Assembly (NCBI GenBank): GCA_914767715.1
Contig: OU612071.1
Span: 5,272,001-5,332,000 of the forward strand
Reading direction: 5' to 3'
Source: Membranipora membranacea
Taxonomy: Eukaryota; Bryozoa; Gymnolaemata; Cheilostomatida; Membraniporidae
DNA: 60,000 nt
In this document: piece after piece, positions 38,257 to 50,544 of the stretch
Numbering within the stretch: position 1 is the stretch's first letter
Layout of the letters: the number at the start of each line of letters is the position of its first letter
Translations under genes and position numbers: made by a program
The notes under the pieces: model-generated
Seen by the model: only the letters and a program-made list of their open reading frames with translations
Told to the model about the DNA's origin: nothing
Database searches by the model: none

Positions 38257-39491
38257 TCAATGACACTGCTTGTCTTATACTGCACAATTAAACTGTTTGT
38301 TAGAGAATCATTGATCAGATCACATGGAAAGTAAGTTTGAAGCAAACTGTCATAACTTGTTGTTTCATGTTTAAGAATAGGGTGTTTGCATACTTGATTT
38401 TGCTGCAACTGCAAACCCAGTACTACTGCAAGTCATGGCTATAATGCATTTGATACACGTTTACATTCGCAGATAAGTTAATGATCAAATTTTCTGGCGC
38501 GAAGGGGTTCGATCAAAAGCCTAACGGACCAGCATCTTGATAAAATCGCCATATCTGTACCTGGAATTTTTATTCATTTCTTGCAAAACACCAACTTTCA
38601 AAGTCACCGTCCATGGAGCCAGTATTTTTACTGTGATATGAGGGCCTCGTTGCAACTACGTCAGCAAATCGTCAAAAACTCTGCATATTTTTGGAATCCC
38701 GAAAAAAACTTGAAACAAACAGCTGATTACATGTAATTTTTTTTATTTTATACCACAATAGAATATACCTGCCACTTATTATAGTATCAGAAACTGATCA
38801 ATTTTATTCATCTAAGTACAGGGTTAACAAATACAGGATAGCAATAATCGTGCTGAAACCATGCATTAAGATTATCAATCTAGTTGTCATAAGTCTATTT
38901 CTCTTCGACCTCATAAATTTCAACCCAATCAATCTAAATGGGGCTCCCGTGTATTCCACTGAAGATTGAAGATTGAGTGTTTTAAAGTTGAAGAAAAGAT
39001 TTGGTCAGTTTAAATGAAAAATCAATAACAGATTTTAGACTTGAATTCAGTCATACAATTTGGAGTTAGCTACCCGAGTTAAGTGTTTTGGACAAACAAC
39101 TCCAAACAATAACAAACTTTAACCAGGGGGTTTGGGACCAAACTCCCTGCTTAAACTGATTAGCCAAACAAAACCAAAACTCAAGCACATGAGTTATTCT
39201 AAGCAGAAGATTTTATTCCGAAGATTAGAGTTTTAAAATTGAAGATTGCTCTATTTTCTCTGAAGAAAGTGAAGACAGCTTTGTGTGCAGGGAACCCCCT
39301 AAATGTAGCTCTTATAGTTGATCTCATTTCTATCAGTATGAAATTTGTCTTATGCAATGAAAAGAGCGGAATAGGAATTGATGGATTAAATTAGAATGTT
39401 TTGTGAATATAGTGAAGGCATTCTTCTAATGTATGAAACATTTAAATAATGCCTGAAGGAAGTCTGGTTTTAGTATAGGAGTTGCCATATA

Positions 39492-39791
39492 CCCTATAGG
39501 AGTTTAGTTTTCGCGGCATTTAGGATTCACTTTTCGCGTTGTTGCCTAGGTTGCGAAATTTAGTGTATCATGAATACACCTTGCCTAAGCATGCAAGCTA
39601 GCGTGGTGTAGTGGTCTAAGTGTCTGCCTTGCAATCAGATGGAGATTAATGCCCTGGCTTCGAATCCCAGCTCGGAAATTCTTTTTTTAATTTTCACTAG
39701 TAAGCCTACTAGCGAAATTTAGTACTAGTGAAATTTAGTACCAGGTCCAGATAGCGAAATTACACTCTAGCTAAATTAAACTCCTATAGGG
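39492..39791. mobile_element. 300-bp MITE carrying a tRNA-like sequence
   Basis: The terminal inverted repeats are CCCTATAGGAGTTTA and TAAACTCCTATAGGG, flanked by TA on both sides, as in Tc1/mariner-type elements. The inside (about 39602-39680) is a tRNA-like segment with box A (TGGTGTAGTGGTCTAAGTG) and box B (GGCTTCGAATCCC). The middle of an ordinary anticodon arm, TTGCAAT, is visible. It is probably a SINE captured by or inserted into a MITE. A real tRNA gene is less likely because of imperfect stems. Confidence 0.7.
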
Positions 39792-40214
39792 TAAATCTTC
39801 TTGATTGGACAACTCTTATTTTGAATAAATTGAGAATTGAACCTTGTTATGCAGAAGTAATTTATATGAGGAGAACAGAAAATGAGCTCGCAGCTCTGGG
39901 ATCTTGAAGCCTGTAGTCCTGCAGCTTATTCACACGAATCTGTCTTCTCATAGTAGATTTTATTTTGGAGACATGAGGAGACCAGCACTAGCTCAGCATA
40001 AGCTCCTCTGGCCGTCTTAGTCGGGTAAACCAGCCTGATGAATGATAAAAACAAAATAAATTATTTAAGGTTATGACGGTAATACAGTATACAATATACA
40101 GTAAAAATGGCAGTGTTAACTGACTGAGTAAATTACACAAAACTAACATATACATGGAAGGGGAAGCGAAAAACTAGAGGGAGTGAACTAAAACCAGCCT
40201 CCAAAGCATTTCAA

Positions 40215-40350
40215 TGGTATTAATAGCAAATGGAAGTCCCAGATGACTTGATTCTGACATGGAATATTCAATTATGGCATTTTTAGGCCACTCTATTCAG
40301 CATTCTAGGGGAGGGAGAGCGTCCCTGTCTCCCTTAGAACTAAGGGCCTG
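40215..40350 (+). repeat. Interspersed repeat, copy 3
   Basis: It shares 'atttttaggccactctattcagc' in part and flanking sequence with the copies at about 19380 and 46315. Confidence 0.55.
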
Positions 40351-40837
40351 ATACACCAGTGAACGGTCTGTTGTAGATAATATGTCTTCACTCACGGAGT
40401 AGTCTACGCACTTTGCATGATTTGCTTGGATTTTTCCTCTCATTACTTTTACATTAATCTTACTTCATATAACCTAGGATCCAATAATACACACTGTATG
40501 ACCTTTTGTCAATGTCATGAATGACTGCCCTTATTCAAAATGAAAGAACTTCTGGCTGACATTGTCTTCACTACTTGGCAGTGAATATCTCTGCTCATGG
40601 GTATTTCTCAAACATGAGGCTACTTTTCCCAGAGTCTGACTGGAAAACTCTCATACCTGGAGCAATATAGTAGGTGGCATGAATAGAAATCAATAGATAT
40701 TGCAGTTTTAGTGCTCCCCTTGATTAACTTATAACACTCAAGAGCAGACAACTCCAGCAAGATCCTGCATTGTTCTCAGACTTTCCCTCGCCGGGGGCCG
40801 TCGGGCGAGAGGCAAAAGTCTGGGGGGCTCAGACTAC

Positions 40838-43095
40838 TCACGGAGGAATCTTCGTCATCACCAGCATGTTCAGTATTGGAGATCTACTCTGATCTACTAG
40901 TCTGTCTGTTACTCTCTGCTTCAGGCCATCTGGTATTTCTGTTACTGTGCCGTTAAATGTCACATCAGTAGGCCAGCTTACTGTCAGCATATCATTCTTA
41001 CAAGTCAGCTTAGCCCGATATCCAATTTCTGAACGACATTCTACAAATAAAACAATAATTTTGATGTTAATCTAAAGTAACAAGATGAATCAAATCAATA
41101 GAGAGAGTCAATTAAATTGATGTCTCAAAATTAGGCCTCATGCCTCACTGACATTACACCATTAAAATGTGTATCTCTGATCATTTGAGTCAATTTAATG
41201 TACCCACCCCTAATTAATAGGATTGAAGTCAGATCGTAACATCAAATTTCTTGTGATGGTACGCTTATATATCACATTAATTCACTCTCTTTTGATCAAA
41301 GATATACATGCAATAGCATATCATGCAATCAGTGTGCTCGTGCATTATAGTTTGTGTATTATACCACATACCGTGCTGACATATTTTCAGTATCTGGTTG
41401 ACGTGGTTATCAGCGAGGTTTGTTAGAGTGGATAGAGCAACCTTATCATTCAGTACTGTACACTTTATATCATACCTAGCAACCATATGCATGCGTCTCA
41501 GTAACAGGTTATCTGAAATATAGAAACTGTTTACACAACCACAAATGATGGTATTGATTGAATAATGTATGCTATGCAAAGTTCTGTTTTGTTTTTTTGC
41601 TCACCAGATTTTGCAGTGGTAGGTGCCTGGATAGTTGTTGTTGATGTTGTACTTGAAACGATGGTTATTGGTTTGGAAGTTGTAGCTTTGGAAGTTGGCA
41701 AGATTGCAGTTGTAGGTGAAATCGTTTGTGGATCTGGAAATATAAGTAGCGTAATAATTATGTTTCCATTTGAACTCAAATCCAAGAAACATCGATTACT
41801 TGCAATTGCTAATCATTTGTAATACGTTGTATTTGTTGCAAAATTGATTGTTTAGTGCTCAGAAAGCAAGGGCGCTTTGGGCCCATTAACGTTAACAAGG
41901 TCATATGGTGTGTTGAGATAAATAAGCTATATATGGTGTATCAAAGTACACTTTTTTGTATAGAGCGTAACACATATTATCTAAACTTTGTGACGAGCTC
42001 ACATTCTTACATAGGATATACTCACATATAAACCTCTGGATTCCACCCTTCTGTCTGACGTATAACGAGGTGTTAGTGAGAAGTAGAGAGTAGGGACGGT
42101 AGAGACATCCTGAGCAGAGATCCAGTGTTGATACTTTGTCGGTGTTCATATCAATGAGTCGGATTCTGTCATTGTTAGCGTCGCCTACAAGAAGAGACTG
42201 CTTCCCGATGAACACGAGGTCATGTGGGTAGTAGAAAAGAGAGTCCAAAAGAGAGCTGTCCTTGTAGCCCCAGTTCTCTGAGCCCGAGACGAGTGAGGTT
42301 GCATTTTCACCGTATGGGATACGATAGAGAGCATGCCACCGTCCTACAACGTATAGATCGCCATTGTCATCCTGTGTCATTGTTCTGACATACAAAAGAT
42401 CGCTAGAATTAGCAAAAGTACCAGCAAACCCAGTATTGACATCTACGGTCCGCACTGCGCTGTTGTAGTAGTCACTGACCAGAAGCTGTGAGTCATTATT
42501 CTTGTCTCTTATTACAGACCAGGGAAGTTTGAACTTGCCTTGAAGACCATCTGTGTATCCTGAGTATTTACATTGTCCGCTCAGTGCTGATGTAATCCCA
42601 GTTTGACGATCAATCTCTCTCAGACAGTGATTATATTTGTCAGCAACAATTATTCGCTTCTCTGTGACTTGGGTGAATCCATATAGATAGCGAAAACGAG
42701 CCTCTACCCCTCGGCCCTCTCTGTAGCCGCCCTCGGTTGCGCTTCCTGTTACAGTTGTAGTTGATGTTCCATCACTTGTCCTCAATGAGAATCTCTCGGT
42801 GTAGATCACCTGACCCAGTCTGAAGAGGTCAACTTCCATGTGATAAACCTGGTAGGAGGTGGTGGTGAAGTTTGTAGCTGTAGATCTCTCTAATCTGTAA
42901 GTAATGATCAAATGTCACTATTTCGGAATTCCATATCGATTGGCTTTTACTCCAAAGAATTAATATTGAGTTAATAATTTGATCCTCAATGACCTAGGAT
43001 TGATTAAATAGAAAGAAAGTGACTCACTGATCAACTAGAGACTGTGTAACCTGATCCATACACCAGCCAGACCTCAGAGTCGCACAGCAAATCAC
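40838..43095 (-). CDS. NHL beta-propeller protein with Thr-rich stalk (intact copy)
   Basis: Five exons join in phase from high to low coordinates: 43095-43028, 42894-42026, 41733-41605, 41512-41372 and 41040-40838 (TGA), about 469 residues as far as seen. The large exon holds roughly five NHL-type blades, for example GYREGRGVEARF with IIVADKYNHCLREID, GYTDGLQGKFKLPW with LLVSDYYNSAVRTVD, and LLVGDANNDRIRLID. Next comes a Thr/Ser-rich stalk (ATTSKPITIVSSTTSTTT), probably O-glycosylated, then a module with four cysteines (YDIKCTV, ICQHGECRSE, LTCKND) that I do not recognise. The start is uncertain: an ATG within exon 43095-43028 is possible, or an upstream exon supplies a signal or anchor. NHL propellers usually bind proteins or RNA; the Thr stalk points to an extracellular role. 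It converges with receptor B. Confidence 0.75.
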
Positions 43096-43099
43096 CTGC

Positions 43100-45215
43100 C
43101 AACAGAGAAAACGGGATTTGATTTGGATAGGGAAGAGCATTGTCCAAATTAAAAGAACTTTCTTTCAGAATTTTTATTGCAGACTGCTGTGAAGGTTTCA
43201 CCAAGGAAATTTGAAACCTTATTACTACCGAATTGCTTTTCAGATGATATGATATGTCTTTGGTTCGCTAGAGGCATTTCCAAATATCAACTGGCATGGT
43301 TTTGCTATGAAGTTCCTTTAAGTTGCAGTAACATAATTGTACTTACAAGTAATAACCTCAATCCAAGCTCCATTTTTCTTAGCACATCAAACTTCCGAAG
43401 TAGACCACAAACTAATGCTGCTCGTTGAAACTCTATGCACCCTTGTATAAGCAATGTGTGTCAAACTACTGATAGGAGACACAACTTTGATGTAAGAAAC
43501 TCTTATCTAGCCTTGTCACGCGGCCAGGCGTGTTCATCATGAAGTAGATTCGTTTTGCAGTGTTATCAGAAAATCAAATACATTTATAACCAGTTTGATA
43601 TTATGCGGTAAATCAGCTGACATTTGTTTTGAATTATCTGAGCAAATATATTAAATCATATTATCTATATAGAAACCTAGTCATGGACTCGCTGTGTCAA
43701 AGCTTCATGGCATTGACGTATTTTGTCTAGGTATAGATATGTATATATATTACATCAAGATTACACCTAGGTTATTCAAGTTAGGACAATCAAATAACTT
43801 ATACTATAAAAACACTGCAAATGGAAATTGTAAATCAAATTTTATACCAAATCATTAATTTGTTAAAATATTAAAACAACCAGAAAACATCAACATTCAA
43901 TGCTGCCGTGGACAATTTGAGTGGAAAAGCAAACCTTGCTTGTATACTGCAAAACCAGAACTTAGCTCGAGCCAAACCTAGCCCAAGCCAAACTTAGCCT
44001 GAGCCGAACTTTGTACCGATTAGTAAAATTCAGCCCCAATTAGTAAAACTTGGCCCCAAATATAAAACTTGTTCCCATGTAATGAAACTTTGTTCCAAGT
44101 AGTAAAACTTAGCGCCAATTAATAAAACTTGGCCCCAATAAGTATAACTTGGTTTTAATAATAGGGACAAAGTTTCATTACCTGAGTCCAAGAATTATAT
44201 TTTGGGATTTACTAATTGGGTACAGGATTTACTAGTTGGTGCCAAGTTTTACTAATGGGACCAAATTTTATTAATTGGGGCCGAATTTTACTAATTGGGG
44301 CAAATTTTCATTGCATGGGGCCAAGTTTTACACTTGGGGCAAAATTTGCTAATTGGGGCCAAGTTTCATTAGATGGGGACATGTTTACTAATAAGGCCCA
44401 AGTTTTACTAATGGGGGCCAAGTTTCATAACATGGGGTCAAGTTTGGCTTGGGCTAAGTTTGGCTTGGGCTAAGTTAAGCTTGGGCTAAGTTTTTCTCGG
44501 GCTAACTTTTGCTCAGGCCAACCTTGGCTCGGGCTAGGATGTCACGGATTCAAACAAAATTTGCTTGGATGGCGTCTATCTGCTGCCCTATTAGGTTGAT
44601 TACCCCCCCCCCCCCCAAGACTTAGTAAGCCTATAGGGGGGGGGGGGAACAATTTTTCAATCCTTATACTCACTGATACCTATATATTATCGGTATCCAC
44701 TTTCTTATCCAAATGGAAAAGTCCAATTGAAGATCCGGGTCCCAGGACAGGCCCCCGGAGAGGGTATGGGAGGGCGCCAGAATGCCTTTGTGCAAAGGGG
44801 TCAGGGGAATTTGTCATTTCAAACACAAATTTTAGACATCAGAAAGATGCTTGTGCCCAAATCGCCAGTTAATTTTTTAGGATGATGATGGTTGAATAGA
44901 AATGAAATACCAAAATGTGCGCAAATAAATGCTGTACTGACGCAATATAACGCATGTAATAAGGAATGAGCCATTGGGGCAAATGAGCCAGAGGTTGGGC
45001 GCTAGGACTATATATCGTCAAATTATTGTCAACTTTAAATTCTTCTGAATAGTTTGGCTCAGGCTAAGTTGATTTCATTATCTATCACTAATTTCGCTGT
45101 GATACAGGGTATTTTTACAGGATATTCGAAATGAGTGAATAGGCAAAACAAGGGGAAAATTTCATCTATATCTGGTAGGGAGGTAACATCTACCTTTTCA
45201 AATTAATAATATATT
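43100..45215. other. No gene seen; repeat-rich
   Basis: Contains the inverted satellite block at about 43960-44530 and facing poly-C and poly-G runs at about 44603-44648. Confidence 0.4.
43960..44530. repeat. Satellite-like block with inverted halves
   Basis: In the first half (to about 44150) units read 'tagtaaaacttggccccaat' with variants. In the second half (about 44200-44450) they read as the reverse complement, 'ggggccaagttttactaatt'. Outer stretches of 'gggctaagtttggctt' type are also mirrored (left 'cagcccaa'-like, right 'gcttgggctaag'). The whole block is an imperfect palindrome built from 20-bp units. Confidence 0.75.
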
Positions 45216-45220
45216 ACTCA

Positions 45221-47249
45221 GGTTCATGTGAGATGGTCATTGAAATTGGTTTTCATTTATAATGGTAAGGTATTCAGCTTGCATTGTTTTATCCAGTGTT
45301 TACCATTTGGAGTTAATCTGAAACTTCACCCTTGAGGGTGGGCACAACTCACAAAATGGTAAAATCAAAAATACATACATACGACTTAGTTTTCAATGTG
45401 GTCATTGCAAAGAGCAAGGTTTAACCTTACATCATTAGGGGTTTGAAAACTCACTAGTAACAAAAAACATTGTTGCATATTCTGAATCAAATCAAACTAA
45501 TTTCCTTCAACGAACAAAGTCACAGGCAAACGGCTTATCCATACAACATACTAATATCTAACCAAGTTGGTGACACCTAACAGATGTGTTTCTTCAACTG
45601 TTAGTAGGAATTTTCAAGATGACGAGAATACTCAACAACAATATATCATTATTAGTTGGACCCTCAATGTGTATGTCTTTTTCTGTAAATATAGTTTATC
45701 CTCCAGCTTCTACTATATAATACTCGGTGTATAGCCAATGCCACCATAATTATATTTGCATCATAACATATTAGTTGTCCCCTCAAGAAGTGGGAGGTTT
45801 CTGACCATGACTGCTATATTAAATGAAGTATCTAAATGAAAGATTGTCATGCCCATTGAAAATTATTTTAATGTCATTATTGCGTTATTATAGCTGACAA
45901 GTTTTTATTCTCTTAGTTAACTACCTTTTGAAGTTTTCTTATTCCATATCCCGCTAACTTCTCAATTGTACTTCCAACACTTAAATGCTAACCAAAGACC
46001 AATGCATTATATAGATGGATAGATACTTGTACTCTCTTTTAAATTTGGACTCATGCCTCTTTTTTGTAATCCCGATCTCCATTCAATACCTACTCATATT
46101 CAAGAATCGTAACTTTTATTACAATCAAATAACACTACCTTATAAGCTTTTTGTTTATAGCTTCTGGAATGCTCCAGAGCCCTTTATTTTCAGGTGTTCC
46201 ATGGAAGTGCCAAGCCGTCTTTAACCAAAACAACATCTACTATTGCTCAACAATTAGATTTGAGCCCTGGGCATGAGTGTTAGATATCACGTCCATGAAA
46301 AGGCCGTGGTTTAGAACAAATGGTAGGGGATTCAAAAGTCTGAGGCAAGTCCGAAGCATCACCAGTTGTAGGGGTGCTGTAAGTCCCCCAAGCAATTTGA
46401 GGCATATGATTATTAGCATATGGATATCCTAGAGGAGCTTATTTTGGCATTGTTTTTCAATTTTAGTGTTTTTAGGCCACTCTATGGAGCCTTATACCAT
46501 TGTTTAAGTTTTTTTTGTTCTGTCACTGTATGAAAACTAGTGCTACACAGATGTACTCTGCCCTTATGTCATCCTGAATGAGGAATTTCCAAATACAAAA
46601 TTTTGTCCCAGTCAGCCTTCCAAGATAGCCATCTCAGTCAAGGTGAACACTCAGACTCTGGCCTAGACCCAGAGTCACTTTACATCTTGGTTCTATATGA
46701 ATACAACATTGGGATGATATGGGATGATCAGTGACCACCTTGGATGATCCCAGACAATGTGAACACATATCATAATTATTCCAGACAAAAATCTGGGTCG
46801 GGTTTTACAATGTGACCATAAGACCATCTGGGATTGGCATCTGGACTGACCTCTCAATGTCATATGGATCAATGTGGACCAGCTTTCACTCACACAATAC
46901 ACACACACACCCACATCAGCCAATCATCATTACCATCATTTCCTCTCTCATAATAGGGTGTTGGAGTTGTTCCGCCACTGAACGAGGCAACTCTTAACAC
47001 AATCGATAATTCCTGCCAAGAGATTTGAATTTTTTAAAATGTTACATAACTTTGACATAAGTATCTGACTGACTATATAATGCTTTGGTCTTTAGGAAGG
47101 ATTTAGGTGTTGGTGAGTACAATTGACAGGTTAGCGGGTTATGAAATAAAGATTGACACCAAAAGGTAATCATTGTTTAGAACAATGCAAGCTGAATACC
47201 TTACAGCTGTCAATTAAGACTGTTTTCAATGACCATCTCGCATGAACCT
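45221..47249. mobile_element. Element of about 2 kb with long terminal inverted repeats
   Basis: The left end (about 45221-45340) begins GGTTCATGTGAGATGGTCAT and includes AAGGTATTCAGCTTGCATTG. The right end (about 47135-47249) is the diverged inverse, ending ATGACCATCTCGCATGAACC. The inverted match runs for roughly 110-130 bp. No transposase-like frame is visible inside, so it is non-autonomous or decayed. An interspersed repeat (about 46315-46490) lies within. Confidence 0.65.
46315..46490 (+). repeat. Interspersed repeat, copy 4
   Basis: It shares 'aaaagtctgaggcaag', 'gaggcatatgattatt' and 'tttttaggccactctat' with the copies at about 19380 and 40215. Confidence 0.55.
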
Positions 47250-48110
47250 GTGCTATTGATTATTAGGAATCAAAATCAATTTGATGTTGATGTAGCCTGC
47301 TGTCAAGATCAAAGTATCCTCCCTACCAGTGATCAATGGACTTTATCTATTCTTTACAATCATTTCCCCGATAAACTTCACTCATTTCTGAAATCCTGTA
47401 CTACAGGGAAAACCAAAACATTGGGGCATACAAGTTATATAAAGGTTCAACGGTCAGCTGATTAATTATAACTTGATTGTTTCCTATCACCCTTACTCCA
47501 CCTACTCAACCGATTTGTCAAGTTTCCATTGCATTTGCTGCTCTGGTATGGTTCTAGTTTGAAAGGACAGAGAGTGAAAACTTACAGCTGTATAACCTCA
47601 TGACCTTGTGTTTATGAACTTTTGATTGGTCAGAAGATGGAAATCCCTGGGCGAACTGCATAAATGTTAAAGACTTAGTTTGAGGGTAGGTTAATTATGT
47701 TAGGATTATTTTTCATGACTTGATATCCCATGTGAGCAAGATACAGCAGGTGTAAACACTGATTTACTAGAGTTTTGATCTCTCGAAAAAGTGGGTGTAA
47801 CTCCCTTGGAATTATGTAACATTTGCAACATGGCCGATCATGTCACATGATCATATTGTGATGACATACCACGAGGGAATTAGCGAGCAAAGGTCATTTT
47901 CCAGGATCTCAGGAGTAGCCAATCAAAGTGTGTGAATTATAGCTATATTTCCTCATTGATTGTAAACAAGATTGGTGAGGATGAGAATACCTCAACCCGC
48001 AATTTATTCACTGATCATTTGACATTAAAATTAAAAGTCATTCATTGACAAGAATCCAACAAAACGAGTCACACCTTCCATAGAACATTTAATTTACTCC
48101 TTGCTTTGTT

Positions 48111-49658
48111 ATGTCTTCATTTAGTTCTGCCAGCCTTGAGGCCCTGGACAACCCTTGGGATTTGCAGCCTAGAAGAGTTGTTGCACAGAGGCTGCAAGAG
48201 AATGTTGGGCAGCAGGAAGAGCAGCAACAAGATGAAATGCCACAGAAGGTAGGAAATAAAAATGTCACTTTTAATGCAATAGCATACAGGGAATAAAATT
48301 TGTGGTATTGGTATGACAAAATTATTATCAACACTAAGCTTAGTAATTGGACAGGACAGAGCATAGACAGGGCTAGACAAAACTGTAACTTCATTATTGT
48401 TGGAGTAAATGAGCAGAGCACAGAAAGCCTGCTGTAGACTAATAGAGAGCGATCAACTATACAATACACTGCAAGTGATGGATGTGTGCATATACTACTG
48501 GCAGTCCATCGGTTCCGATGATGACTTCTGCTTCTGAATCAATTTGCGCTAACTCGCTCTGTTATTTGTCAGCTTCTGCCAACCATTTGTTGGTAATGTC
48601 GAGATATGTGAGACTCCTCTTGACTGTGCCCTTGTATCGCAGCTTTGGTGTATATAATATATAATTATATATTATATCATATCAAGGAGTAACTCCTCTA
48701 TTCCTCCTTGATTATACATTATGTATATCTGTGCTGATTTTGTAGTAATAGATGGCTGTAGATCTCGATCCAGAATTGTGCTTGTGTGGGAAGTGTCATG
48801 TGTGGCCCGATCACCACATGAATAACTGCTGTGCTACGCACAAGATTTGGGAGCAGAAGAGACCGGAGGAAAATATCAGTGTATGTCTGACTCACAGGAC
48901 GTACACGACATCTTAAGACCTGCTCCACTGAGAGTTATGTACAGGAATTATGCCTGCCATCATCGTAAGTATAGGCAAAGAGTAACAGTAAGTTACTCCT
49001 TGGTACATGAGCTCAGTAACTATAATCGTAGTAATGTTGTAATAGGCAATTATTTTGCTGAACGCTCCCCAAAACAACAGTCAATTTAAATGAAACACAC
49101 TAATACAGATCCAGGACTTGCCAAAACAATGCAAGTCAAAATCTGCTCATGTTTGTGTATGGAGATAATTTTAATTGTGTGAAATCACTGGAGCACTCTT
49201 TATTGCAATGTGTGAGTTTTTTTTTAAACCATTTCACCACTTTCAATTTTCTAACTGTTCTCAATCTTCTGGCCTCTCAATCAAGCAAATTATTTGCTAA
49301 CAGTTGAATAAAAAGGTTTCTTGTTCGATCAATGAAGGGATTTGGAAACGAGACCGGCCAGTCTCGCCGAATCAGCAAAGAGTGATCATGTAACAGAGAT
49401 TTCAGAAGTGTTCAATGGAATTCAATATGAAATGTCTGAACTTAGCTTCATAATCTCACTACCAATATTTTTTTTATCATAGCTGAACGATATCCTGATG
49501 CGGAGACACTGGTCCCCAGTAATGTCTGGTCTGAAGACCAGATCAACAGATTGAAGAGGAGACAGCAGCGCCTAGCTGCATATAGATCAATCATCTTTTT
49601 GACGTTTCCAGAGATAGGAAGAAAGAGAGAAGACCTCTGCCATCATGTATTTACATGA
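48111..49658 (+). pseudogene. P2X7 C-tail-like zinc-binding domain gene with a frameshift
   Basis: Exons 48111-48248, 48752-48964 and 49483-49658 (TGA) have matching phases once one base is allowed for. Exon 1 encodes a Gln/Glu-rich start (ALDNPWDLQPRR ... QQEEQQQDEMPQK). Exon 2 has CLCGKCHVWPDHHMNNCC, the Cys/His cluster layout of the cytoplasmic zinc-binding tail of P2X7 receptors, then ENISVCL. Exon 3 has RLAAYRSIIF and a later Cys, matching the 'LRxxAYRxx ... C' part of that domain. No ion-channel region is present, as in the standalone forms known from invertebrates. Near 48890-48910 the frame changes: 'VCLTHR' runs to a stop, while the frame matching exon 3 reads DVHDILRPAPLRVMYRNY. One lost base explains this. 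A sequencing error is the main alternative. Confidence 0.6.
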
Positions 49659-50081
49659 TGGTCAGAGCTTGCTATTTTGACACTGACTCTGATGAGGAGT
49701 TCGCTAATCACGAGTTTTCTATATATATTCCCGAGACAATAAAACTAAAAATCTTTTAAATTAATATTAAAATTAAATATTGTACCGTCTGTGTAGTCAA
49801 GTTATAAGGAGCTCATATTGTAAACCACCTTAATTTTTCTATACATGTAGATAGCATTATATCTAATTTCAATTCAAGACTTTATTACTTTGCCAACTGA
49901 AAGTGCTAGGCATGAATACCGATGGTTAATTTAAATCTTATTGTGCCAATGTACGTCCTTTAGCCATTTATGCTGCTCCAGCTTGGTTTTTACTGTGATA
50001 TTATGCAATATTACTGGACATTACATTCTATTCACACATTCAATTCCCTCCTTATGTTTTGTCTGTCATAACAGGTTATAA

Positions 50082-50366
50082 TAGGTAAATTCGCGACCTT
50101 GGTATATATATTAAATAATCAATAAATAATCAATGGAAATCCCATTTTCATTGGGAAATCCAACTTGAATTCGAGTTGTCTCCCTATTACCAATGAGGAG
50201 ATAATTCTAAGTTTCATGACATGAAACTTAGAATTATCTCCTCATTGGTGATATGGAGACAACTTGAATTCAAGTTGGATTCAGTTGGATTTTCCAATGA
50301 AAATGGGATTTCCATTGATTATTTATTGATTATTTAATATATATACCAAGGTCGCGAATTTACCTA
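50082..50366. mobile_element. 285-bp foldback element with 4-bp target duplication
   Basis: The ends are TAGGTAAATTCGCGACC and its exact inverse, flanked by ATAA on both sides (50078-50081, 50367-50370). The arms pair over nearly the full length, including AATCAATAAATAATCAATGG and the inverse, so the element is almost one continuous hairpin. No coding capacity. Confidence 0.85.
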
Positions 50367-50544
50367 ATAATCATTTATCATAACAGTCATATATTCCGAT
50401 TGTAACTATTTTTTAGCAACCTAACACTCTTGACACTTTATGTAGCCAACTAAACCAAATGTGTGCATATTATTTTTCCACTGTACTAATCAAATTGCAT
50501 CGGTTTCTCTGTTAGCGTAAGATAGTAAGTTAGTGCATAATAAA

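Larger units (their letters stand above)
28274..38290. repeat. Right copy of the segmental duplication
   Basis: This is in direct orientation to 1-9340. Copy-specific insertions include about 200 bp at 28627-28828, an AT-rich minisatellite at about 30241-30370, a double tRNA-derived SINE at about 32043-32597, and two copies of another SINE at about 33960-34220 and 35308-35600. Exon 1 of receptor B (27037-27178) lies to the left of the visible start of homology, so the original unit must extend beyond the left edge of the window in the other copy. Confidence 0.9.
38300..40830. other. Region absent from the left duplicate; no gene
   Basis: No exon is supported. It contains a tRNA-carrying MITE (39492-39791) and an interspersed repeat (about 40215-40350). 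Homology to the left copy resumes at about 41185. Confidence 0.45.

Noticed and set aside
44216-44473. 85-codon frame with a repeated GP/GA-F pattern
   Set aside because: It is a by-product of the 20-bp satellite units; no start context, splice sites or homologue.
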